A DNA stretch of 64,000 nucleotides from Streptomyces violaceorubidus (GTDB taxonomy: Bacteria > Actinomycetota > Actinomycetes > Streptomycetales > Streptomycetaceae), in assembly GCF_000717995.1 (NCBI RefSeq), contig NZ_JODM01000002.1, forward strand, positions 496,001 to 560,000. Direction: 5' to 3'. A model generated the notes under the pieces. It worked only from the letters and a program-made list of their open reading frames with translations, ran no database searches and was not told the origin of the DNA. Made by a program: the position numbers and the translations under genes. This document shows positions 16,076 to 26,329 of this stretch, one piece after another. Numbering within the stretch: the first letter of the stretch is position 1; the number at the start of each line of letters is the position of its first letter.

Positions 16076-17524
16076 TCACTGGTGCTTGTAGTGCTTGATC
16101 GACGAGTCCTTGGCGGCTTCGTCGGCGTAGCCCTGGATCTTCTTGATGGTCTCCGCCGGGGTCATCCGGCCCGCCATCATCTCGCCCAGGCAGGAGACGC
16201 CGATCTTCTCCTTCTGGAGCTGCACGTACCAGTCCTGCATGCGCGGGTTGACCACGTTGTCGCCGGCCAGTTCCAGCGCCGCGACGCCCGACTTGAGGCC
16301 CGGGGTCAGCTCGATGCCGTCGGTGCCGCCGTTGTAGGCGCTCAGCGACTTCACCTTGCTGGTGAAGTTCTTGGAGGACGCCTCGCTGAGCATGATGCGC
16401 AACTGCTCCATGCCGCCCGCGCCGTTGGCCGCCTTGGCGGGGACGATGAAGGGCTCGCCGCCGGAGGCCCAGATGGTGCCGAAGGGCATCTTGTCGGAGT
16501 CGTCGATGCCGGGCGGCGCGGAGACGGCGAGGTCGAAGTCGGCGGGGATGACCTTGGCCGACTCGTTCTCCACCCAGGAGCCGTTGGGGATGAACAGGGC
16601 CTTGCCCTTGGCCCAGGCGGTCTGCGACTGGATGTGGTCCAGGCCCGGGGTGCCCTTGAGGACGTAGCCCTTCTTGTACAGCTCGTACCAGGCCTCGAAG
16701 ACGGTCTTGACCGCCGGGTGCTTCCAGGCGTTCGGCTCCAGGTTGTCGATGGCGTCGAGCACTTCGCGCCCGCCGACCTTGGCGATCATCGGCGACATCG
16801 AGAAGGGGATGTAGTACGGGTACTTGCCGGCGTAGGTCCAGCCGGCCACGCCCTTCTTCTTCGCCTTCTCGCACAGCGCGAGCATCTCGTCCCAGGTCTT
16901 GGGGTACTCCGCGTCCAGGGAGTCAAGGGCCTTCTGCGAGTACCAGTTGCCGTACACCGTGTAGGCGTAGTACAGGATCCAGACCGGTTCGCCGTCGAAC
17001 TGGCCCATCTCCACGATGCCGGGGCGCAGCGTGTCGCGGACCTTCTTGGCCGGGTCGTCGTAGGACGGGGCGTCGAGCAGCGGGGTGAGGTCGGCGAGCT
17101 GCTTCTTGCCGACCAGGACGCCCATGTCCATCTGCTCGGCGCCGGAGTTGTCGACGAGGTCGGGCGGGTTGCCGCCGTTGAAGCGCGGCTGGAGGGTGGA
17201 CTGGATCTTCTGGGTGGCGGCGAACTTCACCTTGGCCTTCGGGAAGGCCTTCTCGTACAGCTTCACGGCGTCCTCGGCGTACTCCTTGCCGAAGCCGCCG
17301 TCGAAGAGGACGAATTCCATCTGGGCGCCGTCGTTGACCGCGAGCGGGTTCTTGGCGGACTTCTCGCCCGCCTCGGCCTTCTTCTGGTCGTCCCCGCCGC
17401 CGCTCGCGCAGGCGGACAGGAAGCTCATCGTGGGTACGGAGATCAGGCCGAGCGCGGCGGACCGCTTGATCAGATCGCGGCGGCCGACGCCCGTACCGTT
17501 GTTCTCGGCGGAAGTGGATCCCAT
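16076..17524 (-). CDS. ngcE: Chitobiose/GlcNAc-binding lipoprotein NgcE
   Basis: A 482-aa solute-binding lipoprotein of the CUT1 type. The N-terminus has a twin-arginine-like GRRDLIKRSAALG followed by a hydrophobic run and the lipobox LSAC, suggesting Tat export then lipidation. The mature part has the extracellular-binding pattern MEFVLFDGGFGKEYAEDAVK and DLVDNSGAEQMDMGVL. S. coelicolor NgcE has been reported as a binding protein for N,N'-diacetylchitobiose (from memory); specificity here is by homology of arrangement. ATG 17524 has GAGGA 7 nt upstream. The dre-like site at 17718-17733 suggests DasR control shared with the chitinase gene. Confidence 0.87.
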   Translation of the reverse strand: MGSTSAENNGTGVGRRDLIKRSAALGLISVPTMSFLSACASGGGDDQKKAEAGEKSAKNPLAVNDGAQMEFVLFDGGFGKEYAEDAVKLYEKAFPKAKVKFAATQKIQSTLQPRFNGGNPPDLVDNSGAEQMDMGVLVGKKQLADLTPLLDAPSYDDPAKKVRDTLRPGIVEMGQFDGEPVWILYYAYTVYGNWYSQKALDSLDAEYPKTWDEMLALCEKAKKKGVAGWTYAGKYPYYIPFSMSPMIAKVGGREVLDAIDNLEPNAWKHPAVKTVFEAWYELYKKGYVLKGTPGLDHIQSQTAWAKGKALFIPNGSWVENESAKVIPADFDLAVSAPPGIDDSDKMPFGTIWASGGEPFIVPAKAANGAGGMEQLRIMLSEASSKNFTSKVKSLSAYNGGTDGIELTPGLKSGVAALELAGDNVVNPRMQDWYVQLQKEKIGVSCLGEMMAGRMTPAETIKKIQGYADEAAKDSSIKHYKHQ

Positions 17525-17717
17525 GCTCAAGTCCTCGCCTTCTCCAGGACTCAGGCGGTGAACCGGATCCTCCCGGCACCGCGATCGGGTCACGCTGGGT
17601 CGTGCAGGTTCGTGCGGGAATTGCGGGTACTGCCGTGCGGTCACGGATACGGTCACCGCTGTTCGGGCGCCTTGGGCGGTTCCTCGTCGTGGTTCCCCCC
17701 GTATCCCCCGGTGGCCG

Positions 17718-17733
17718 ACAGGTATAGTCCACT
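17718..17733. promoter_or_regulatory. dre-like (DasR) element upstream of ngcE
   Basis: ACAGGTATAGTCCACT matches the dre consensus ACTGGTCTAGACCACT at 13 of 16 positions and keeps the outer half-sites. It lies about 195 bp upstream of the ngcE ATG in the 437-bp gap between ngcE and the GH92 gene. It supports co-regulation of chitin hydrolysis and chitobiose uptake. Confidence 0.5.
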
Positions 17734-17922
17734 TTCCGTCGGCGGAGCAAGATCGAATGCAAGGTTCGCGGTACGTCTTTTCCGAGTTGAGACCTCCCGG
17801 AAATATGAGCGGCCTGTGCGCCGCATGCCGTAGGAATCCCGGCCATAAGCCCCGAACGCCACATCCAACACCCTTGACATCACATGCCCCTTGACCCCTA
17901 CTGGTCCTTGCGCAGTTGATTT

Positions 17923-17934
17923 GACAACGTTGTC
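17923..17934. promoter_or_regulatory. LacI-family type operator upstream of the GH92 gene
   Basis: GACAACGTTGTC is a perfect 12-bp palindrome with the central CG typical of LacI/GalR operators (flanks TTT...CCC). It lies 27 bp before the GH92 ATG, where a bound repressor would block transcription. No LacI gene is in the window, so the regulator would act from elsewhere. Confidence 0.6.
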
Positions 17935-17961
17935 CCAAGCGCCGGGGAGGGTGGCCAGGAC

Positions 17962-20900
17962 ATGCAGTACAGAGTTCGGCACAGATGGGGTCCGGCGGTC
18001 GTCATGACGACCGCCTTCGCTTTGGCGGTGGGCTCGCAGGGGGCGGCTGTCGCCCTGCCGGGTGCGCCCGCGAAGCCCGACCGGGAGTTCTCTTCGTCCT
18101 TCGAGGCGGACGACCCGGTTCCGGACTGGACCAACACCGTGGACACCGGCCGGGACGGGCACAAGCGGGCCTCCGGCGTGGACGGCGGCTACAGCACCGG
18201 CATACCGGGCGATGTCACCGACCACGTCACCGCGGTGCGGGCGAGCGCCGAGAACACGGGCGGCGGCGAGGTGAAGGAGAACCTCGCCGACGCCGAACCG
18301 ACCACCAAGTGGCTGGCCTTCGAGAAGACCGGCTGGGTCGAGTTCGGCCTGGACGCGCCGACGCGGATCGCCAAGTACGCCCTCACGTCGGCCAACGACG
18401 CCGACGAACGCGACCCGGCCGACTGGACGCTCAAGGGCTCCGCGGACGGGAAGACCTGGCAGACCCTGGACACCCGCTCGGGCGAGTCCTTCGGGGAGCG
18501 CTTCCAGACCAAGACCTACGAGCTGGCCGAGCCGGCCGAGTACCGGCACTTCCGGCTGGAGATCACCAGGAACCACGGCGCGGACATCCTCCAGCTCGCC
18601 GATCTGCACCTGGCCACCGATGCCGGCCAGACGCCCGTCCCCGAGGACATGCTCTCCCTCGTGGACCGCGGGCCGAGCGGCTCCCCGACGGCGAAGGCGG
18701 GCGCCGGGTTCACCGGCACGCACGCCCTCAAGTACGCGGGCCGGCACACCGCCGACGGGCGGGCGTACTCGTACAACAAGGTCTTCGACGTCGACGTGAA
18801 GGTCGACCGCGGCACCGAACTCAGCTACAAGATCTTCCCGTCGATGGCCGACGGCGACCTCGACTACGACGCCACCAACGTCTCCGTCGACCTCGCCTTC
18901 ACCGACGGCACCTACCTGAGTGACCTCGGGGCCACCGACCAGCACGGGTTCCCGCTGACCCCGCGCGGTCAGGGGGACGCCAAGATCCTCTACGTCAACC
19001 AGTGGAACAGCGTGAAGTCGGGGATCGGGTCGGTCGCGGCCGGCAAGACCGTCGACCGGATCCTGGTGGCGTACGACTCCCCCAAGGGCCCGGCGAAGTT
19101 CCGCGGCTGGCTGGACGACGTGGAGATCGAGCAGGCGAAGCGGGTGCGGCCCGAGGCCCACCTGTCCGACTACGCGCTCACCACCCGCGGCACCAACTCC
19201 ACCGGCGGCTTCTCGCGCGGCAACAACATCCCGGCGACCGCCGTACCGCACGGCTTCAACTTCTGGACGCCGGTGACCAACGCCGGTTCGCTGAGCTGGC
19301 TGTACGACTACGCGCGCGGCAACAACGCGGACAACCTGCCCACCCTCCAGGCCTTCAGCGCGAGCCACGAGCCGAGCCCGTGGATGGGCGACCGGCAGAC
19401 CTTCCAGGTGATGCCGTCCGCGGCCTCCGGCACCCCGGACACCGGCCGCGACGCCCGCGAGCTGGCCTTCCGGCACGAGAACGAGACCGCCCGGCCGTAC
19501 TACTACGGCGTGCGGTTCGAGAACGGCCTGAAGGCCGAGATGGCGCCGACCGACCACGCGGCGATGATGCGCTTCACCTATCCCGGTGACGACGCGAGCG
19601 TGATCTTCGACAACGTCACCGACCAGGCAGGCCTGACCCTGGACAAGGAGAACGGCACCTTCAGCGGCTACTCGGACGTCAAGTCCGGGCTGTCTACGGG
19701 CGCCACGCGCCTCTTCGTCCACGGCGAGTTCGACAGCAAGGTCACCGGCGGCGACTCCAGCGGCGTCAAGGGCCACCTCCGCTTCGACGCGGGCCCGGAC
19801 CGCACCGTGACGCTGCGCATCGCCACCTCGCTGATCAGCGTCGAGCAGGCGAAGGACAACCTGCGCCAGGAGCTGCCGGAGCGCGCCTCCTTCGACAAGG
19901 TCAAGCGCGACGCCCAGAAGCAGTGGGACCGCGTCCTCGGCAAGGTCGAGGTCGAGGGCGCCACGCAGGACCAGCTCACCACCCTGTACTCCAGCCTCTA
20001 CCGCCTGTACCTGTACCCGAACGCGGGCCACGAGAAGGTCGGCGGGACGTACAAGTACGCCTCCCCGTTCTCCAAGGCGGTCAAGGAGGACACCCCGACC
20101 GAGACCGGCGCCAAGATCGTGGACGGCAAGGTCTACGTCAACAACGGCTTCTGGGACACCTACCGGACCACCTGGCCCGCGTACTCCTTCCTGACGCCCT
20201 CCAAGGCCGGTGAGCTGGTCGACGGCTTCGTGCAGCAGTACAAGGACGGCGGCTGGACCTCGCGCTGGTCCTCCCCCGGCTACGCGGACCTGATGACCGG
20301 CACCTCCTCGGACGTGGCGTTCGCGGACGCGTACGTCAAGGGCGTCGACTTCGACGCGAAGGCGGCGTACGACGCGGCCGTCAAGAACGCCACCACGGTG
20401 CCCCCGTCCTCGGGCGTGGGCCGCAAGGGCATGGCCACCTCGCCGTTCCTCGGCTACACCAGCACCGAGACGCACGAGGGCCTGTCGTGGGCGCTGGAGG
20501 GCTACCTCAACGACTACGGCATCGCGAAGATGGGCGAGAAGCTCTACAAGGAGACGGGCCTGAAGCGGTACAAGGAGGAGTCGGCGTACTTCCTCAACCG
20601 CGCCCAGGACTACGTCAACATGTTCGACGCGAAGGCCGGCTTCTTCCAGGGCAAGGACGCGTCCGGCAAGTGGCGCGTGGACTCCGAGAAGTACGACCCC
20701 CGCGTGTGGGGCTACGACTACACGGAGACCAACGGCTGGGGCTACGCCTTCACCGCCCCGCAGGACAGCCGCGGCCTGGCCAACCTGTACGGCGGCCGGG
20801 GCGGCCTCGGCGACAAGCTCGACGCCTACCTGTCCACGCCCGAGACGGCCGGCCCCGAGTTCGTCGGCTCCTACGGCGGTGTCATCCACGAGATGACCGA

Positions 20901-21765
20901 GGCGCGGGACGTGCGGATGGGCATGTACGGCCACTCCAACCAGGTCGCCCACCACGCCCTGTACATGTACGACGCCGCCGGGCAGCCGTACAAGGCGCAG
21001 AAGAACGTCCGCGAGGTGCTCCAGCGGCTGTACACCGGCAGCGACATCGGCCAGGGCTACCACGGTGACGAGGACAACGGCGAGCAGTCGGCCTGGTTCC
21101 TCTTCTCCTCGCTCGGCTTCTACCCCCTGGTGATGGGCAGCGGCGAGTACGCCATCGGCTCCCCCCTGTTCACCAAGGCGACGGTGCACCTGGAGAACGG
21201 CCGCGAGCTGGTCGTCAAGGCGCCGAAGAACAGCACGAAGAACGTCTACGTGCAGGGCCTGAAGGTCAACGGCAAGCGCTGGAACTCCACGTCGCTCCCC
21301 CACTCGCTGATCGCGAAGGGCGGCGTCCTGGAGTTCGACATGGGCTCGAAGCCCTCCTCGTGGGCCACGGGCGAGAAGGCGGCGCCGCCGTCGATCACCG
21401 AGGGCGACGAGGTGCCGACCCCGCGCAGCGACGCGATCACCGGCAAGGGCGCGCTGTTCGACAACACCTCGGCGACCGAAGCGAGCGTGACGTCGGTGGA
21501 CCTGCCCGTGTCCGGCGAGGGCGCCAAGGCGGTCCAGTACACGCTCACCTCGTCGGCGGACCGCGCCAAGGCCCCGACCGGCTGGAAGCTCCAGGGCTCG
21601 GCCGACGGCACCACCTGGCGGACGCTGGACGAGCGCTCGGGCGAGTCCTTCGCCTGGGACCGGCAGACGCGGGCGTTCTCGGTGAAGTCGCCGGGCACGT
21701 ACGCCCAGTACCGGCTGATCCTGGACGGCGAGCACACGCTGGCGGAGGTGGAGTTGCTGGCCTGA
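17962..21765 (+). CDS. Secreted GH92 alpha-mannosidase with discoidin domains
   Basis: A 1267-aa exported enzyme predicted to remove alpha-mannosyl residues from glycans or mannoproteins. A signal peptide (about 1-32) precedes an F5/8-type (discoidin/CBM32) domain at roughly 85-215, with ENLADAEPTTKWLAFEKTGW and YRHFRLEITRN. The GH92 catalytic region (about 415-1120) contains WDTYRTTWPAYSFLTP and the acidic loop GYHGDEDNGEQSAWFLFSS. A second, shorter discoidin-like domain ends the protein (about 1145-1267). ATG 17962 is preceded by CAGGA. It is divergent from ngcE, carries a LacI-type operator and ends at its own terminator. GH92 enzymes are typically calcium-dependent exo-mannosidases; the linkage preference is not predictable here. 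Confidence 0.9.
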   Translation: MQYRVRHRWGPAVVMTTAFALAVGSQGAAVALPGAPAKPDREFSSSFEADDPVPDWTNTVDTGRDGHKRASGVDGGYSTGIPGDVTDHVTAVRASAENTGGGEVKENLADAEPTTKWLAFEKTGWVEFGLDAPTRIAKYALTSANDADERDPADWTLKGSADGKTWQTLDTRSGESFGERFQTKTYELAEPAEYRHFRLEITRNHGADILQLADLHLATDAGQTPVPEDMLSLVDRGPSGSPTAKAGAGFTGTHALKYAGRHTADGRAYSYNKVFDVDVKVDRGTELSYKIFPSMADGDLDYDATNVSVDLAFTDGTYLSDLGATDQHGFPLTPRGQGDAKILYVNQWNSVKSGIGSVAAGKTVDRILVAYDSPKGPAKFRGWLDDVEIEQAKRVRPEAHLSDYALTTRGTNSTGGFSRGNNIPATAVPHGFNFWTPVTNAGSLSWLYDYARGNNADNLPTLQAFSASHEPSPWMGDRQTFQVMPSAASGTPDTGRDARELAFRHENETARPYYYGVRFENGLKAEMAPTDHAAMMRFTYPGDDASVIFDNVTDQAGLTLDKENGTFSGYSDVKSGLSTGATRLFVHGEFDSKVTGGDSSGVKGHLRFDAGPDRTVTLRIATSLISVEQAKDNLRQELPERASFDKVKRDAQKQWDRVLGKVEVEGATQDQLTTLYSSLYRLYLYPNAGHEKVGGTYKYASPFSKAVKEDTPTETGAKIVDGKVYVNNGFWDTYRTTWPAYSFLTPSKAGELVDGFVQQYKDGGWTSRWSSPGYADLMTGTSSDVAFADAYVKGVDFDAKAAYDAAVKNATTVPPSSGVGRKGMATSPFLGYTSTETHEGLSWALEGYLNDYGIAKMGEKLYKETGLKRYKEESAYFLNRAQDYVNMFDAKAGFFQGKDASGKWRVDSEKYDPRVWGYDYTETNGWGYAFTAPQDSRGLANLYGGRGGLGDKLDAYLSTPETAGPEFVGSYGGVIHEMTEARDVRMGMYGHSNQVAHHALYMYDAAGQPYKAQKNVREVLQRLYTGSDIGQGYHGDEDNGEQSAWFLFSSLGFYPLVMGSGEYAIGSPLFTKATVHLENGRELVVKAPKNSTKNVYVQGLKVNGKRWNSTSLPHSLIAKGGVLEFDMGSKPSSWATGEKAAPPSITEGDEVPTPRSDAITGKGALFDNTSATEASVTSVDLPVSGEGAKAVQYTLTSSADRAKAPTGWKLQGSADGTTWRTLDERSGESFAWDRQTRAFSVKSPGTYAQYRLILDGEHTLAEVELLA

Positions 21766-21792
21766 AGCCGCAGGTGAGCACGGGATGACGTC

Positions 21793-21824
21793 GCGGGGTA
21801 CGCCGGGTGACCGGCGTACCCCGC
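21793..21824 (+). terminator. Terminator after the GH92 gene
   Basis: A 14-bp perfect stem, GCGGGGTACGCCGG (21793-21806), with a GTGA tetraloop and the complementary arm at 21811-21824, followed by AAAAG. Confidence 0.88.
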
Positions 21825-21996
21825 AAAAGGTTGTACGCCCCACGTTGCGCTTGCGTACCTGTTCTGTACCGCTCTCGTCCCCGGCCGTAAATCCGATTGA
21901 CCTGTGAACGTCATGTGTAAGGATCACGAAGTATCCCGGGATCTTGCGGACTTACCCGTCCGTGATCCCTTCCGCATGACCAGATGGAGGACCCAC

Positions 21997-22932
21997 GTGG
22001 CCAAAAGCTCCGGCCTGAACACGCGTCGCGCGCTGGCGCGTGCCACGGCTGCGGCGCTCACTGCCGCACTGGTGGCGACCGGTGCGAGCAGTGCCGTCGC
22101 CGCCGACAGCCCCGGGCGTTCCACCTCGAAGACGCCCGTCGACGCGAAGGCGTCGGACGCCTCGAAGTTCGGCGCGGGCACCGCCGAGGACGAGTACGCC
22201 CCCGTCAACCCGCTCTTCGGCACGGACGCCAGCGGCGTCATGTGGGCCTACCTGCCCGACTTCGAGGGCGGTCTTGACTCCGAGCGGATCCGGAACGGCT
22301 CCGGCTGGCAGAACTCTCGCTTCATCACGCAGGTCGACCACGACGACGACGGGTCCTCGGACGGCATCTGGGACGTCACCGGGAACCAGCTCAGCTACAC
22401 GAAGTGGGGCGACGACTACCAGCAGCTCGTAGGCAACGGTTGGAACATCTACGACCGTCTGCTCTCCGCCGGCGACCTCGGCGGCGCCGGTGCCGACGAC
22501 CTGCTCGCCCGGGACAAGTCCGGCGTGCTGTACCTGTACCTGGGCTACGGCAACGGCAAGCTGACCCAGCGCTACAAGGTCGGCGGCGGTTGGAACGCCT
22601 ACACGCACATCGCGGGCCAGGGCGACCTGACCGGTGACGGCAAGGACGACATCGTCGCCAAGGACAGCTCCGGCGTCCTGTGGCTCTACAAGGGCACCGG
22701 CAACTACAAGGCGCCGTTCACGTCCCGCACCCGCGTCGGCGGTGGCTGGAACACGTACAACAACATCCTCTCCGTCGGCGACATCGACATCGACGGCATC
22801 ACCGACCTGGTCGCGCGCGACAAGAACGGTGCGCTGTACCTGTACAAGGGCACCGGCAACGCCGCATCCCCGTACACGTCCCGCGTGAAGATCGGCAGCG
22901 GCGGCTGGAACACGTACCGCCTGATGTTCTAA
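21997..22932 (+). CDS. Secreted VCBS/FG-GAP repeat protein
   Basis: A 311-aa secreted protein with an Ala-rich signal peptide (about 1-38). The remainder is five or so repeats of about 45-50 residues, such as SAGDLGGAGADDLLARDKSG, GQGDLTGDGKDDIVAKDSSG and SVGDIDIDGITDLVARDKNG. The D-x-D/N-G-x-x-D pattern is the calcium-binding FG-GAP/VCBS signature of integrin-like beta-propellers. The GTG at 21997 is chosen because GGAGG lies 7 nt upstream and a proper signal peptide follows. Upstream in-frame starts (GTG 21904, ATG 21976) would place charged residues before it. In Streptomyces such modules often accompany secreted hydrolases; no catalytic domain is present, so binding or scaffolding is the likely role. 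Confidence 0.85.
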   Translation: MAKSSGLNTRRALARATAAALTAALVATGASSAVAADSPGRSTSKTPVDAKASDASKFGAGTAEDEYAPVNPLFGTDASGVMWAYLPDFEGGLDSERIRNGSGWQNSRFITQVDHDDDGSSDGIWDVTGNQLSYTKWGDDYQQLVGNGWNIYDRLLSAGDLGGAGADDLLARDKSGVLYLYLGYGNGKLTQRYKVGGGWNAYTHIAGQGDLTGDGKDDIVAKDSSGVLWLYKGTGNYKAPFTSRTRVGGGWNTYNNILSVGDIDIDGITDLVARDKNGALYLYKGTGNAASPYTSRVKIGSGGWNTYRLMF

Positions 22933-22968
22933 GGGCGTACGCGACGCCTCTTCGAGGCGGACAAGCGC

Positions 22969-23004
22969 GAGGGCCGCATCCCCGTCACCGGGGATGCGGC
23001 CCTC
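22969..23004. terminator. Bidirectional terminator between VCBS gene and acnA
   Basis: A 15-bp perfect stem (GAGGGCCGCATCCCC at 22969-22983 with its complement at 22990-23004) and a 6-nt loop between convergent stop codons. Confidence 0.88.
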
Positions 23005-23023
23005 AACCGTTGCGCTCCGCCGC

Positions 23024-25756
<2,733 letters not shown>

Positions 25757-25808
25757 TTATGTGCGCGTACCACCGCATCCTGCCGCCACGCCCCACTGGC
25801 CGATCCGC

Positions 25809-25827
25809 TAAGGTAAGGCTAAGTTAG
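25809..25827. promoter_or_regulatory. Iron-box-like (DmdR/IdeR) site upstream of acnA
   Basis: TAAGGTAAGGCTAAGTTAG agrees with the DtxR-family iron box TTAGGTTAGGCTAACCTAA at most positions, especially the central AGGCTAA. It lies about 70 bp before the acnA start codon, within the expected promoter. It suggests iron-dependent control of this iron-sulfur enzyme by a DmdR-type regulator. Confidence 0.5.
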
Positions 25828-25884
25828 GTAACCCTTACCGCCAGGCCCGGTAGCGGCGTGCGACTGCGGTACGCCTCGGCAGAT

Positions 25885-25900
25885 ATCTCGATGTCGAGAT
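25885..25900. promoter_or_regulatory. Palindrome ATCTC-N6-GAGAT in the acnA/DUF4236 control region
   Basis: The extended palindrome TATCTCGATGTCGAGATA (25884-25901) is perfect apart from its central two bases. It lies about 145 bp from both the acnA start and the DUF4236 start, which are divergent. The same half-sites with the same 6-bp spacing recur at 26302-26317. Confidence 0.65.
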
Positions 25901-26045
25901 AACTCTAGTACATGGGGGCGGCCCGGTCATGTCCGGGCGCCATGGCGTGCACCCCGTCCCGGGTGACCCGCACGGCCATCAGTACGCCGAACGGGGGTAT
26001 CCGATGCGTGCCGGACCGACCCGGCACGACAAGGAAGGGGGCACG

Positions 26046-26243
26046 ATGCCGCTCACGTTCCGCAAGAGCTTCCGAATCCTCCCCGGAGTGCGGCTGAACA
26101 TCAACAAACGCTCGTGGTCGATCACGACCGGAGGCCGCAACGGCCCGCGCCACACCCGCAGCAGTACCGGACGTCGTACGACATCGATGGATTTGCCGGG
26201 ACCTTTCGGATGGCGTCGCACGACGACGAGCGGGCGCCGCTGA
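26046..26243 (+). CDS. DUF4236 small protein
   Basis: A 65-aa basic protein beginning MPLTFRKSFRILPGVRLNIN, the diagnostic start of DUF4236. This family is widespread in Streptomyces and has no known function. In typical members the opening strand motif is followed by Gly-rich repeats; here it continues RSWSITTGGRNG and an Arg/Ser/Thr-rich tail. The ribosome binding site GGAAGGGGG lies 4 nt before the ATG. It sits between acnA and murA in the region bracketed by the two ATCTC-N6-GAGAT palindromes. No membrane segment is visible. Confidence 0.8.
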   Translation: MPLTFRKSFRILPGVRLNINKRSWSITTGGRNGPRHTRSSTGRRTTSMDLPGPFGWRRTTTSGRR

Positions 26244-26301
26244 GCCGTCACCGGGGCTTTCTTGACGTCACGTCACCCGAACAGACCCCCCGAGAGGCGC
26301 G

Positions 26302-26317
26302 ATCTCATATCTGAGAT
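26302..26317. promoter_or_regulatory. Palindrome ATCTC-N6-GAGAT just before HTH-murA
   Basis: ATCTCATATCTGAGAT (arms ATCTCA/TGAGAT) ends 12 bp before the ATG of the HTH-MurA gene. Position and symmetry suit an autoregulatory operator for that protein's own XRE domain. It has the same half-sites and spacing as the palindrome at 25885-25900. Confidence 0.65.
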
Positions 26318-26329
26318 AGCCTCAACCTC

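Noticed and set aside
17653..21927. 1424-codon open frame on the minus strand
   Set aside because: Antisense shadow of the GH92 gene; the sequence is Arg/Gly/Val/Leu-rich without domains.
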